Assembly (NCBI RefSeq): GCF_009733865.1
Contig: NZ_WOFB01000006.1
Location: 90,522 to 154,521 of the forward strand
Reading direction: 5' to 3'
DNA from: Oceanobacillus salinisoli
GTDB lineage: Bacteria > Bacillota > Bacilli > Bacillales > Amphibacillaceae
Length of the DNA: 64,000 nt
Positions 44,918 to 55,664 of this stretch are shown one piece after another. A model generated the notes under the pieces. It did not search any database. It saw only the letters and a program-made list of their open reading frames with translations, and was not told the origin of the DNA. A program made the position numbers and the translations under genes. Every line of letters starts with the position of its first letter. Within the stretch, counting starts at the first letter, position 1.

Positions 44918-44990
44918 TACTCGTTACTTTAAGTACTTTATTTCACAAATTTGGACTAAAATGAAATCATTTGCTGCGTAGTAATAAGTC
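44918..44990 (+). repeat. Variant repeat, third copy
   Basis: CTCGTTACTTTAAGTACTTT, then TTTCACAAATTTGG and GCTGCGTAGTAATAAGTC. Matches 39616 and 41005. The end GCGTAGTAAT also appears at 55707-55718. Confidence 0.55.
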
Positions 44991-45100
44991 AAATGAGAAG
45001 ATACAATCACTTAATAAACGTGATCGGTCTCCGTGATTTTTCAACAGTATTGTTCAGTATCCTTGTACTGCGAAGCAAAAGACGTTGTTTATTAGCTGTT

Positions 45101-45133
45101 CTTATTCAAAATAAGCACCCGATAGTTAAGTAA
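45101..45133 (+). repeat. Array site
   Basis: CTTATTCAA, centre AATAAGCACCCGATA, right arm GTTAAGTAA. Confidence 0.5.
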
Positions 45134-45226
45134 TTTCTTTCACAATCTGCTGCATCGTGATTCCTTTTAAATTATCCTAACTCTTTTTGTTTGATGAAAG
45201 TAACTTTCCCCCAGATGATTTTGGTG

Positions 45227-45352
45227 CTAGACTGCTATTAAACAACAAAAGAGAATTCCTTTTTTTAGGGTCCCTTTAACCGTTATGTCATCGTATCCAA
45301 AACCAATTAATTTGCTATTACCGTTAAATGTCGAAGTAATATCCGCTAAAAG
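45227..45352 (-). pseudogene. Coding relic
   Basis: The minus strand reads LADITSTFNGNSKLIGFGYDD and on to VKGTLKKG before drifting to a TAG. Composition is protein-like and extracytoplasmic in style. No start; family not recognised. Confidence 0.3.
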
Positions 45353-45505
45353 TAATCTGATACAGATGTAATTACAACCATATCTTAAATAAATTCTTGC
45401 TTATTTTTATGTAGGATGACATTATTTTTAAATTAACAAATTGATTTAGGTTAATTTTGATAGCGTGGTTTTAATGGATTCCGTCAAGATTTATGTGTAA
45501 ATTTT

Positions 45506-45575
45506 GATAAGGTATTCCATAAAGTTGGTTGGGTGCTAGATGCCATACCAACTAAAATCTTTGGAATACCTTATC
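45506..45575. repeat. Long nested inverted repeat
   Basis: Outer arms GATAAGGTATTCCA/TGGAATACCTTATC and inner arms AGTTGGT/ACCAACT, total 70 nt. It can fold as one long hairpin and may terminate the minus-strand gene at 45631 or be a small MITE-like element. Confidence 0.6.
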
Positions 45576-45630
45576 TCTTTTCGTCCCAAACAATCTACAC
45601 AAACTATTTTACCTTATCTTCAATCTCTTC

Positions 45631-46557
45631 TTATTTTACTTTTATCACAATTTTCCCGGCTGCATGCCCTGATTCACTTAATTGATAAGCTTTCTGTACA
45701 CCTTCTTCGGTAAATGGGAAGACTTCATCAATGACAACTTTCAAATCGCCACGCTCTACTTGTTCGATGAATTTCTTTAGTTGGTCTGTATTTATTGTAT
45801 AGACAATTCGATCAATAGTGATATTTCTTTCTGCAGTCTTGTCCTCTGCAATAGGAGTAGCTGGAGTTAATGCTCTACCGCCTTCAACTACAACAGGTAA
45901 TGTTTCCGTACCTTGACCTACTGTATCAATCAACATATCTGCTTTATTTGCATAGGCTTTTGGTACATCTTCTTCTTTATAATTAACCACTTGGTCTACT
46001 CCAAGTGATTCAAGAAGTTCTTCATTTCTGCTAGTTGTAGCAATAACATGTGCTCCCTTCTGTTTTGCAAACTGCACGGTGTATGTTCCTACTCCACCAG
46101 AACCACCTTGCACAAAGACAGTTTCCCCTTCTTGTACTTGATAGGATTCTTTATTTACCAGTTGATATGCAGTAAGTGCGGCAATACCTAGGGCTGAAGC
46201 TTCTTCGAAAGTAACCTTTTCCGGCTTTTTTATTACATATTTTTCAGGAATAGATACAAACTCTGCTAGACCACCTCCACGATTTACCTTATATGAAGTA
46301 AATACTTCATCACCTATTGAGAAATCTGAAACATTCTCACCAACTCCAGAAACAACCCCAGAAATATCCGTACCTAAAATCATAGGAGACTTTAATTTAA
46401 ATGGCATTCTCCCTTTACGTATTGCACTATCTACCGGGTTAATGGAAACAGCATGGACTTCAATCAACACTTCATCTGCATTCACTTTTGGTTTGTCTAC
46501 TTCTTTTTCTACAAAATCTTCTATATTACCAGCTTCTTTAACAACAATAGCTTTCAT
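45631..46557 (-). CDS. NADP-dependent oxidoreductase (zinc-independent quinone reductase type)
   Basis: 308 residues, MDR superfamily. The GroES-like N-terminal domain has MKAIVVKEAG and VHAVSINPVDSAIRKG; the nucleotide-binding domain starts FVQGGSGGVGTYTVQFAKQKGAHVI (GxGxxG-type, NADPH). No zinc-ligand cysteines. It resembles NADPH:quinone oxidoreductases that reduce quinones or alkenals. ATG with GGGTG upstream. An array-site pair lies 120-200 nt upstream. Confidence 0.9.
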   Translation of the reverse strand: MKAIVVKEAGNIEDFVEKEVDKPKVNADEVLIEVHAVSINPVDSAIRKGRMPFKLKSPMILGTDISGVVSGVGENVSDFSIGDEVFTSYKVNRGGGLAEFVSIPEKYVIKKPEKVTFEEASALGIAALTAYQLVNKESYQVQEGETVFVQGGSGGVGTYTVQFAKQKGAHVIATTSRNEELLESLGVDQVVNYKEEDVPKAYANKADMLIDTVGQGTETLPVVVEGGRALTPATPIAEDKTAERNITIDRIVYTINTDQLKKFIEQVERGDLKVVIDEVFPFTEEGVQKAYQLSESGHAAGKIVIKVK

Positions 46558-46680
46558 TTAAATACACCCTTTCTACTTTAGGTCTTATATTAATAGCAAG
46601 ATGTAATATAAAACACTTCAAATTTTCCGACTCCATGCGCATTTTTATTTACATTAATTCTTCGGTGCCACCACCGATAA

Positions 46681-46764
46681 TTCAAATCTTCTGCCCCCTA
46701 TTATATAAATTCAACAAAAGGTGCTTCTCCTTCTTTTGGGATTGCACCCTTTAATTGAATAACA
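46681..46764 (+). repeat. Array site pair
   Basis: 46681-46710: TTCAAATC, TTCTGCCCCCTATTA, TATAAATTC; 46733-46764: weak left arm, ATTGCACCCTTTA, ATTGAATAA. Lies between the thioredoxin-like gene and the quinone reductase gene. Confidence 0.65.
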
Positions 46765-46861
46765 CGATTTATCTTATTAGATTTTTAAATCAATATATAC
46801 CTTAGTTATAAATGTTCCAAGTAGAATTTGTCAGACACTTGTCGCTTTGGAACTAATTGAA

Positions 46862-47212
46862 TTATTTATTCATAAAAGATTTGATTTCTTCTTCTGGCAT
46901 GGATGAATCGCATTTCACGTTTACTGTGTCACCATTTGTATAGATGAAACCAGGAACCGTTGGAATGTCGTATTCATCACGGAGAGCCGTAATGCCTTCC
47001 ATATCAGATTTTTCCACACTATTTACATAATAGATGTGAGTGTCCGTTTCTTCAGCGACCTTTTTTAATTTTCCGACGAATATTTGACAATAAGGACATA
47101 CAGCCTTGCCAATATAGATAATGGCTTCACCGTTACCTTTTACCAGTTGCTGTGCTTTTGCGGAATCAATTTTATCAAAACTAACTACATTTTCTTCATA
47201 AGTGGCAATCAT
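46862..47212 (-). CDS. Thioredoxin-like protein (bacteriocin accessory Bta/PedC type)
   Basis: 116 residues, one thioredoxin fold: AIIYIGKAVCPYCQIFVGKLKKVAEE has a CPYC active site (about residue 39), and IPTVPGFIYTNGD contains the cis-proline. The layout matches the Bta/PedC family of thiol-disulfide proteins, cytosolic here as there is no signal peptide. It lies 90 nt downstream of gshF and a CPYC site is glutaredoxin-like, so it may use glutathione. Confidence 0.8.
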   Translation of the reverse strand: MIATYEENVVSFDKIDSAKAQQLVKGNGEAIIYIGKAVCPYCQIFVGKLKKVAEETDTHIYYVNSVEKSDMEGITALRDEYDIPTVPGFIYTNGDTVNVKCDSSMPEEEIKSFMNK

Positions 47213-47303
47213 TACTCAATCTCCTCTCAATATTATTTTGACCATGCCCCTACTAAGGGCGAGGTAACCTCTGCTGAATGAAGATAAATCACTTTATCGT
47301 AAT

Positions 47304-49631
47304 TCAACAGCTTACCGTTGTAAACCCGCTGTTTACTAGTCGTACTTGTTCGACTGACTTTGATTCCTGACTTTGTAATAGTTCGGGGAATAAATAATGG
47401 ATGATATGCATTGTTAATCGTCGAGATTCTCCTTTATATGGATAAACATGCATATACATGGATGGATTAAAGTTCGCTTCAATAATTCCATAAGCGTTTT
47501 CATGATCTGCAGGAACCTCTGTATTTCCAATAATCAAATCAATGCCACAAATTTTCACCCCGAGTGCAGATACCGCATCCACTGCTATTTTTTTATAATT
47601 ATCAGGAATTTGTTCGGTCACATCAATCGAATCTCCACCTGTACTAATATTGGAGTTTTCACGTAGATAGATGATTTCACCCTCTTGTGGGATCGAATCG
47701 ATTCCATATCCTTGACCTTTAAGCATGAGGTTCTCTAATTCACCTAATTGGATGCTTTCTAAAGGTGTTCGATGGTCTCTTCCTCTTAACGGGTCACGAT
47801 TCTTTTGATCTACTAACTCTTGGATGGTATGTTTACCGTCACCTTTAACATTCGCAGGAATTCGTAATAAAACAGCATAAACGTTATCATTTAACACAAA
47901 AAATCGATATTCCGTTCCATTAATAAATTCTTCTATTAATAAAGATGAATCTTCTTTAAATGCTAGCTTGAGTGCCTTTTGATAATCCTCGTAATTTGCG
48001 CCTTCTTTGAAGATCGATATTCCTAATCCATAGTTTGTTGTTTTCGGCTTCACAACAAAAGGTCTAGTGGAAAATAAATGATAGGATCGTAAAGCTTGAT
48101 TGATTGTTTGAAACTCCTCACCCTTAGGTACTCGAAATCCATGTTGGTGAAGAATTTTCTTTGTTACTGTTTTATTTTCCATAATTAAAGTTGAGACATA
48201 ATTGTCTTTACTTGTCATATTCCCATTCTTCACATATTCAACATGATCTTTTAATTTCAGCTTCAAAAATTGATCTTGTCGATCCAAAATTTCTACTTGG
48301 ATTCCTTGTTGAATTGCATCAAACATTAAAATCTGAGTGGACAACTCCATATCCGTAAAACCTGCTAATTGATATGGCTTATCCCATGACTTTTTATAAT
48401 TTTGATTAGCAATTGACGTAGCCACTTGACTTTGACTGCTTTTTTCACTTTCTATATAAAGTCTACCAGCTAAAGTCTTGCTTGGATTCATTAGCATTTC
48501 TCTCAGATGAACAAATAACGTACCAGAAACAGTTACATCTAAGATTTCTACAAAATGTTCCATCTCATCAATCATCTTCTTAGCTTCTATTTCAAATTGT
48601 GTGTGCGCTAACGGATGCTCAAGAGCCACTATCTCATTGTAAAAATCACCCATTCTTCCCCATTCATCACAATGATCTCCTTCATCTTTCCATAGTAAAT
48701 AAAGTAAGAAAAGATGGAGGAATTCTGCTTGTTCATAACTAATTCCATATGTTTCAAAAGGATTTTAATCTATATTGCGCAATTCAATATACTGAACACC
48801 GTGATCTTCTAAATCTGAAAAATGATGCCCACCTCTTAATCGAACAGGTGCATAAAATTCCTTTTCTTCTGATAGAAGCCCTCTTTTAACCATCAAAGAA
48901 AGATCTGATAGATAGTTCTGGATACTACTATACGACACTTTAACCTCATCAGAATTGACATAACCGTATTTACTGCCTCTAATGCTTCTTACGGCTCCAT
49001 TCAAAGAATGATATTCAAAAAAATTCTTTTCACTAATAGGAGAAGCCCCATAAAAATAAGTTATTAACCATCGATTGTGTAAATAATTTCTTGTTACCTT
49101 TAAATAAATCTCAGCTTTAAACTGTTGGTAATCTTTTATCTCCGATTGTAAGCTAAATAACACTTGGATCAACTCTTCACCGAATTCAAAGTTGAAATGA
49201 ATTCCGCTAACCATTTGTTTGCGACGGCCATAAGATTGCGATAAATTTTGACGATATCGAAAATCTCTAACATTTTTCAATTTTGCAATCGCAATGTCTT
49301 CTTCTTTTTCTGGTAACTGTGGTGGCATGCTCAATGGCCATAGCATTTCATTTTCATCCATCGAACGATAAGTAACGTCATGGATCGCTGCTAAGTAATT
49401 AAACAGGCCCTCTAATGTATCCGAAACAGGTGTGATTAATTCCATTTGTGTTTCAGAAAAATCTCGTTGAATATATGGATGATCATCTTTTAATTTAATG
49501 CTCTTAGGATGATCTGTTTTAGCTAAATTTCCCGAAAAATCAATTCGATGACTTTCTTTTTCAATCCCATAACGGGCTTTTAATAAGTATGTTTTCACAC
49601 GGTCATTGGCTAACATTTTTTTAAAATCCAT
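47304..49631 (-). pseudogene. gshF: Bifunctional glutamate-cysteine ligase/glutathione synthetase with in-frame TAA
   Basis: 776 codons from ATG at 49631 (GGGGGAG upstream), the normal length of GshF. The N-terminal part (about 1-288) is the GshA-type ligase (RYGIEKESHRIDFSG, HPYIQRDFSETQMELITP, FRYRQNLSQSYGRRKQMVSGIHFNF). Then the reading YIELRNID meets TAA at 48765-48767, where homologues have leucine (DLNPFE). The same frame goes on as NPFETYGISYEQAEFLHLF into the ATP-grasp synthetase domain (RPFVVKPKTTNYGLGISIF, LIEEFINGTEYRFFVL, IIEANFNPSMYMHVYPY). The domains are otherwise intact. If the stop is real, only a truncated ligase is made unless the second part initiates internally at 48653. 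Confidence 0.9.
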
Positions 49632-49696
49632 AGTTGTTCTCCCCCCAAAATAACCATTTACCGAATATTTTCCCGTTTTTAGTACTAATGGGTATA

Positions 49697-49733
49697 AAAA
49701 TATCCACATTTAGCTGAAATGTGGATATTTTTA
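49697..49733 (-). terminator. Terminator after fghA
   Basis: AAAATATCCACATTT and its complement, 5-nt loop, T-run. It separates the frmA-fghA operon from gshF. Confidence 0.85.
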
Positions 49734-49765
49734 TTTTTCATTCCATGTTTCCAAAAATAATTAAA

Positions 49766-50599
49766 TTATCTTAAATACTTCATATGGAAAGAGAAATGGT
49801 CCTCTAAGAATGTAGCTATAAAGAAATAGCTATGGTCGTAACCTTCCTTTTTCTCATAATGTACTACTTGATTATTTTCCTGAGCATTCTTTAAAAAATA
49901 AGTTTCATCTAATTGTTCTGGATAAAAATCATCTTCAGTACCTTGCGTAATGAGAATAGGCGGCATTCCGGATTCTTTGACCAATTCTGAAGCATCCCAT
50001 TCCCTCCAAGACGGTTGATCATCACCTAAATAAGAGGAAAAAGCTTTTATTCCCCATGGGACTTGACTTGGACTTAAAATAGGGGAAAAGGCAGAAATCG
50101 CTTTGAATCTTGCCGCATTTTTCATGCCAATCACTAAGGCACCATGACCTCCCATTGAGTGTCCCATAATACTCTCTTCTCCTGAAAAATGAGGTACCAA
50201 AGTTGACGCAATAGCTGCTAACTCTTCCACTATATACGTGTACATATTGTAGTTCTTTGCCCACGGATCTTGTGTTGCATTTACATAAAAACCTGCACCT
50301 TTTCCAAGATCCCATCCGTCATCGTCAGGCACATCTTCTCCACGTGGCGAAGTGTCTGGAATCATGACTGCTACTTGATATTTTTCAGCCAATTGCTGAA
50401 ATCCACTTTTTTGACTAAAATTATCATCTGTACAAGTTAAACCAGACAGCCACCAAATAAGAGGAATTTTTTTCTTTTCTTTATTTGATGGTAAGTAAAT
50501 ACTAAATGTCATCTCACACTGTAAAGCTTCTGAATAATGGGTATATTTAATTTGTTCTCCGCCGAAAGAGCGACGTTTTTCAATAAGTTTAAGGCTCAC
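49766..50599 (-). CDS. fghA: S-formylglutathione hydrolase
   Basis: 277 residues, esterase D family, alpha/beta hydrolase. Nucleophile serine in IMGHSMGGHGAL (about residue 148), acid in GTEDDFYP and histidine in GYDHSYFFIATF; LSGLTCTDDNF is the family signature. It hydrolyses S-formylglutathione to formate and glutathione. GTG at 50599 is preferred: its RBS GAGGAG overlaps the frmA stop codon. It is translationally coupled to frmA. Confidence 0.95.
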   Translation of the reverse strand: MSLKLIEKRRSFGGEQIKYTHYSEALQCEMTFSIYLPSNKEKKKIPLIWWLSGLTCTDDNFSQKSGFQQLAEKYQVAVMIPDTSPRGEDVPDDDGWDLGKGAGFYVNATQDPWAKNYNMYTYIVEELAAIASTLVPHFSGEESIMGHSMGGHGALVIGMKNAARFKAISAFSPILSPSQVPWGIKAFSSYLGDDQPSWREWDASELVKESGMPPILITQGTEDDFYPEQLDETYFLKNAQENNQVVHYEKKEGYDHSYFFIATFLEDHFSFHMKYLR

Positions 50600-50603
50600 T
50601 TTC

Positions 50604-51749
<1,146 letters not shown>

Positions 51750-51782
51750 TTACTTTTATATAATTACACACTACAAACACAG

Positions 51783-51808
51783 TGACAATACTGACATTTT
51801 TGTCACTA
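51783..51808. promoter_or_regulatory. Operator copy 1 (HxlR-type palindrome)
   Basis: TGACATTTTTGTCA at 51792-51805 within AGTGACA...TGTCACT. Lies 64-90 nt before the frmA start, placed to overlap its promoter. Confidence 0.7.
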
Positions 51809-51940
51809 CACTCAAAATGTCAAAAGTGATTCTCTCGGTTTAAATGCAATAGTCGCTTTCCTCTTTAAATGAATCCCGCCTTTCTTTTGGCTTCTACTTT
51901 ACTTTTTCATCATTACACATTCAATTTCATTAGACAATAC

Positions 51941-51957
51941 TGACGTTTTTGTCACTA
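51941..51957. promoter_or_regulatory. Operator copy 2
   Basis: TGACGTTTTTGTCACTA, one change from copy 1, 149 bp away. Confidence 0.65.
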
Positions 51958-52049
51958 CAACAAAAAATCAACAAAGGGATTCTCCCGATTTAAATAAAAC
52001 AGTCGCTTTACTTTTTCATCATTCCATAATATAATTCAGTAGGAAATAC

Positions 52050-52066
52050 TGACATTTTTGTCACTA
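52050..52066. promoter_or_regulatory. Operator copy 3
   Basis: TGACATTTTTGTCACTA, identical core to copy 1, 37 nt before the regulator's start codon, suggesting autoregulation. Confidence 0.7.
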
Positions 52067-52099
52067 TAAACAAATATATAATAGAAAGGCAAGGAAAAG

Positions 52100-52462
52100 A
52101 TGGTCATTCATTATAAAGAAAAGTCCTTTTTTACTAGCAAAGATTTAGCTCTGTCCGTAATAGGGGGGCGTTGGAAAATAGCCATTATCTGGTGTTTGCT
52201 CCAACAATCCCCATTACGATTAAGCGAAATACAAAAATACCTTCCGGATGTCAATCAACGTATGTTAATTAGACAATTAAGGGAATTAGAAGAGGATCAA
52301 ATTATTACCCGAGTGGTATACCCAGTTGTCCCTCCTAAGGTGGAGTATCAACTTAGCGAAATTGGTCTTCAACTAGAACCTGTTGTCACTTCCATTTGTG
52401 ATTGGGGAGATCATTTTAGAGCATTTTTGGATGAAAATACTGATAAAAAATCAGTTGAATAA
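52100..52462 (+). CDS. HxlR-family transcriptional regulator
   Basis: 120 residues, winged helix of the HxlR/YodB type: ALSVIGGRWKIAIIWCLLQQSPLRLSEIQKYLPDVNQRMLIRQLRELEEDQIITRVVYPVVPPKVEYQLSEIG. There is no cysteine near the N-terminus, unlike redox-sensing YodB; one cysteine sits in the recognition region (WCLL) and one near the C-terminus (SICDWG). Divergent from frmA-fghA with three shared operators. HxlR itself activates formaldehyde fixation genes in B. subtilis, so formaldehyde-responsive control is a good inference. Confidence 0.9.
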   Translation: MVIHYKEKSFFTSKDLALSVIGGRWKIAIIWCLLQQSPLRLSEIQKYLPDVNQRMLIRQLRELEEDQIITRVVYPVVPPKVEYQLSEIGLQLEPVVTSICDWGDHFRAFLDENTDKKSVE

Positions 52463-52890
52463 AATTTAAGTCGATTTTGATTATTTATAACTAGTAAATA
52501 ATCGTAAATATGCAGGAGGATATACACAGGCTACAAGCAATCCATATCCTTGAAAATCGATACAAAATGCTAGGGTAACGGAAGGAATCGAATGATAATA
52601 CTCAAATTTCTTATTATGCGCTATACACACAAATGGGGAAAAGATTCTTAAATGATGGGTTGGAAACATCTAAAAAGCCACGAAGCACTATTAAACTAAT
52701 GCGCTTCGTGGCTTTTATACATTTTTACTCAAATCTTTCTCTTCCCATTTTCGTTTAAGTCTACTCTTGCCATAAATCACTTTCCTTATTGAGTGTTATT
52801 CCATAATACGGCCCGATTAGAGGTTAAGAGCAGGGTTTTATGAGAAGTTTGCGTGAATTTCATAAGTTCACTTTCTCGCTATCCAAGGGC
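52463..52890. other. Gap with terminator
   Basis: Contains the terminator 52673-52716 and a weak site-like sequence near 52786-52830 (ATACGGCCCGATTAGAGGTTAA). A minus-strand open frame at 52481-52669 (ends YPPAYLRLFTSYK) has no RBS; it might be a relic. Confidence 0.4.
52673..52716. terminator. Strong terminator
   Basis: AAAAGCCACGAAGC and its complement, 16-nt loop, T-run on the plus strand. Confidence 0.85.
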
Positions 52891-53862
52891 TTAGCTTACT
52901 AATCGCTTATGTTCAGATATTCTATACATACTGATTCTCCATATACCAAATGTTACACCTTGAAGAATAAAGAAGATACTTACCCATTCCAAAATTGAAG
53001 GGAAAGTTGCATGATAGACAAATGAATAAAGTAACCCAAACATTGTCTCAAAAACAATCATCATACCAGCCATGGAGACAGTTAATCGAATAGAAGCTTG
53101 ATTCCATGCCCATGTTGCCACCCACGAACTAATAATCCCCAAAACAATAATCCCAATCAAATAATGTATAAAGTAATCCTGAACTAAAAGGTTACTCATT
53201 ACTTGTTGATTTGTTAGCCTACTAATAAGCAGAACGAATATAACTAATGTTAGCGTTTGGACACCAACGATTGTGGAAAAAAGACTTGGAGAAACCTCAG
53301 ATTCTTTTTTGAGAAAATTAGCATTTGATATTCCATACCATGTCCACAAGGCAAGAGCAATGAAACAAAATAGGAATCCAAACAAAAGACTACTTTTTGA
53401 TACAGTTATGCTACTAACATCTCCTTGCCCACTGCTATACAATAGAAAGATACCTATTAATATCGAACAAGCAGGAATCAGTAAAATTTTAAAAGGAAAT
53501 TCTTTATTCAGTAGATTCCCAACAAAACTGATAACTATAGGTAGAGTTCCAATAATTAACGTGGTAATGGTAGCTCCTGCATACTTGATTCCTAATACTA
53601 AAAAAAAGAAGAAACCGATATTTCCAGTAAAAGCATAAAGCAGTGCTCTGGACCATACTCTTGATGGAATATGTAATGGATTTTTTTTGTATATCATGAA
53701 TATAAGAAGAGAAGATAAGCCATACATAAAGTAGCGCCCCAAAGTAATTTCCAATGCTGAAAAAGTGGAAAGTATATTCGGAATAAGAAATGCTAATCCC
53801 CAAGCTGCCCCTGCAATCATTCCAAATATTATACCCAGAAAGGATAAACGGTTATCGCTCAT
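52891..53862 (-). CDS. EamA/DMT-family transporter
   Basis: 323 residues with ten membrane segments in two EamA repeats (GMIAGAAWGLAFLIPNIL ... IGTLPIVISFVG, then LLFGFLFCFIALALWTWYGISN ... ASIRLTVSMAGMMIVFETMFGLLY). A likely exporter of amino acids or other metabolites. ATG with GGGGGGAGG. The AraC regulator gene ends 61 nt upstream on the same strand and probably controls it. Confidence 0.9.
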   Translation of the reverse strand: MSDNRLSFLGIIFGMIAGAAWGLAFLIPNILSTFSALEITLGRYFMYGLSSLLIFMIYKKNPLHIPSRVWSRALLYAFTGNIGFFFFLVLGIKYAGATITTLIIGTLPIVISFVGNLLNKEFPFKILLIPACSILIGIFLLYSSGQGDVSSITVSKSSLLFGFLFCFIALALWTWYGISNANFLKKESEVSPSLFSTIVGVQTLTLVIFVLLISRLTNQQVMSNLLVQDYFIHYLIGIIVLGIISSWVATWAWNQASIRLTVSMAGMMIVFETMFGLLYSFVYHATFPSILEWVSIFFILQGVTFGIWRISMYRISEHKRLVS

Positions 53863-53923
53863 TTTTGTTTACCTCCCCCCCCAAAATGAATGATGTGATT
53901 TTATTATAGTGGGAGAAAGTTAA

Positions 53924-54772
53924 TTAGTATTGTATATTCTTGCTTGCTAATATATATTGTCTAGGCGTGACTCCAAGTGCTTTTTTAAATCGCCTTGAGA
54001 AATGACTTTGATCCACAAAACCTACATCTATTGCTATTTCCGAAATGTTACTGCCTTTTTCTAATAATTTTTTAGCATTCTCTATTCGAATTTTGTTGAG
54101 GTAAACATGAGGAGATATGCCACATTGTTTGGTAAATGTTCGAGCAAATTGATATTCGCTTAAACCTATTAGCTCGGAAAGGTTAGATAAGGTAATATTT
54201 TCGTAATAATATTCGTGTATGTAATCCTTCACTAGTTGAATTCTCTGTTGTGGTAAAGTATATCCCTTAACATGTCTTAATGATTTTTCAGCGAACCTTT
54301 GTAATAATACATTGAAAAACAGGAAAAACTTCTCTTTTTGCTCTAGTTCGGAATAGGAATATTCTAATGCATAATGTAAATCTAAAAATAGGTGTACGAT
54401 TTCTCGATTTGTAATAATTACCTGTTTGAAAAATAATTGACTTTTATCTGTTTGATTTTCTATCCCTAACAGTTTTTCAATTAATTGTTTTTCAGGGTAA
54501 ATCATACGGTAAGTATAACCATCGGTTTTAGCTGCATATCCAGTGTGAACTTCTTCGGGATTAATAATCACTAAATTATTTTTCATTCCAAATTGTGTTT
54601 CCCCTTTATAGTGAAATCCCTCCACACCGTCTTCGATAACACCGATAGCAAATTCACTGTGAGCATGTTTTGAGAAGGCATGGTGAACATAGGTAGCATG
54701 CAAACAATCCATCGATTCTAAGTGTTTACTTTTCCAAAAAATAACTTTTTCTGTTTGCGTGTTAAGATTCAA
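53924..54772 (-). CDS. AraC-family transcriptional regulator
   Basis: 282 residues. N-terminal cupin sensing domain (HHAFSKHAHSEFAIGVIEDGVEGFHYKGE, VIINPEEVHTGYAAKTDGYTYRMIYP), and C-terminal AraC pair of helix-turn-helices (LSNLSELIGLSEYQFARTFTKQCGISPHVYLNKIRIENAKKLL and SEIAIDVGFVDQSHFSRRFKKALGVTPRQY). EamA exporters paired with AraC proteins of this type are common. It overlaps the reading upstream by 4 nt. Confidence 0.92.
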   Translation of the reverse strand: MNLNTQTEKVIFWKSKHLESMDCLHATYVHHAFSKHAHSEFAIGVIEDGVEGFHYKGETQFGMKNNLVIINPEEVHTGYAAKTDGYTYRMIYPEKQLIEKLLGIENQTDKSQLFFKQVIITNREIVHLFLDLHYALEYSYSELEQKEKFFLFFNVLLQRFAEKSLRHVKGYTLPQQRIQLVKDYIHEYYYENITLSNLSELIGLSEYQFARTFTKQCGISPHVYLNKIRIENAKKLLEKGSNISEIAIDVGFVDQSHFSRRFKKALGVTPRQYILASKNIQY

Positions 54773-55245
54773 AATAAAATGCCTCCTTTCCTCTGCAAAA
54801 TTTCATTTCGTAAATTAACTGTTTTTTTGAAGAATACTTTAATTAATTGATCAGTCGAAGCAATGCCGTATAAAAAAGTATCGATAGTTTTTGAGTAAAG
54901 ATCATTTTTTTCATTCATGTTAAATACACCTGTTTGGATACCTACCGATAATTGTTTTTGACTATAGGCCATTCTGGTGTTAATTGTTTTATAAAGCTGA
55001 TTTTGAACTAAAGTATTAGACTTTTTATAACTGAAAAATTCATCACCCACATTTGTCAGAGGATAATTGTGATCATAGATACCCACATATTTTAATTCCG
55101 TGTAGTTGATCTATTGTACTGGAATATTGTTTTTTTGTTTTCCCACTGTTCCATTCCTTTTCCCATTCGTCTAATACATGAATAAGTAGCACTTCTTCTT
55201 TACTGTCAAAATGATAGTTTATATTTACTTGATAGTTTCCTACTT
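54769..55245 (-). pseudogene. TetR-family regulator remnant
   Basis: The minus strand has YQVNINYHFDSKEEVLLIHVLDEW, the end of a TetR DNA-binding domain. A frameshift follows near 55083, then a long helical ligand domain (VGIYDHNYPLTNVGDEFF ... KTVNLRNEILQRKGGILF). The first ~35 residues of the helix-turn-helix are missing, cut exactly at an array-like site (55241-55277). Non-functional. Confidence 0.65.
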
Positions 55246-55410
55246 AATAACGATACTGCCCCTTTCTTATTATAAGGTCAGCCAGATAAGAAAAAAATTC
55301 CCGTTTGACCATTTTTATGGTCTTATTATAACAGTAGCCAGGGGTAAAACGTAACTGCCGTGGGCTTTGATCCCTTCAGCTAAACAGTTTGCCCCCTACT
55401 TATAGAAACA
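55241..55410 (+). repeat. Array-like sites and hairpin beside recombinase remnant A3
   Basis: 55241-55277 has CTTAATAAC, GATACTGCCCCTTTC and TTATTATAA; hairpin GACCATTTTTATGGTC at 55306-55321; 55378-55410 has CAGCTAAACAGTTTGCCCCC. Confidence 0.5.
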
Positions 55411-55421
55411 TGATTGAGCTC

Positions 55422-55664
55422 CACATCAAATGAGTATTGCCCAGATGAGGTATGTCATTAAAAGAATTTCCAAAAGAGCTGGTATTGATAAAACCATACA
55501 TCCACATCAGTTGAGACACAGCTATGCAACGCATTTACTAAAATAATGGAGCTCCTCTTGATGTCATACAAAGTTTGCTTGGGCATGAAAAGAGTGAAGC
55601 TACTCGTATCTATGCTCAGTTGAATGGGAAGTTAAGACAAGAATTTTATAGAAAATACTTTTAA
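55422..55664 (+). pseudogene. Tyrosine recombinase A3, C-terminal fragment
   Basis: About 80 C-terminal residues of an A1/A2 relative: QMSIAQMRYVIKRISKRAG, HPHQLRHSYATHLL, then after one inserted base NGAPLDVIQSLLGHEKSEAT and the tyrosine in RIYAQL, ending KYF. The first 200 residues are gone. Third member of this family in the window, always on the plus strand. Confidence 0.85.

Larger units (their letters stand above)
44703..45630. other. Long gap with hairpins, variant repeats and a coding relic
   Basis: Contains terminator 44850-44882, variant repeat 44918-44990, site 45101-45133, relic 45227-45352 and inverted repeat 45506-45575. No intact gene. Confidence 0.5.

Noticed and set aside
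2..49631. Stop-codon reassignment or suppression
   Set aside because: TAA, TAG and TGA are all affected at positions of different amino acids, most genes end normally at all three, and no suppressor tRNA is visible.
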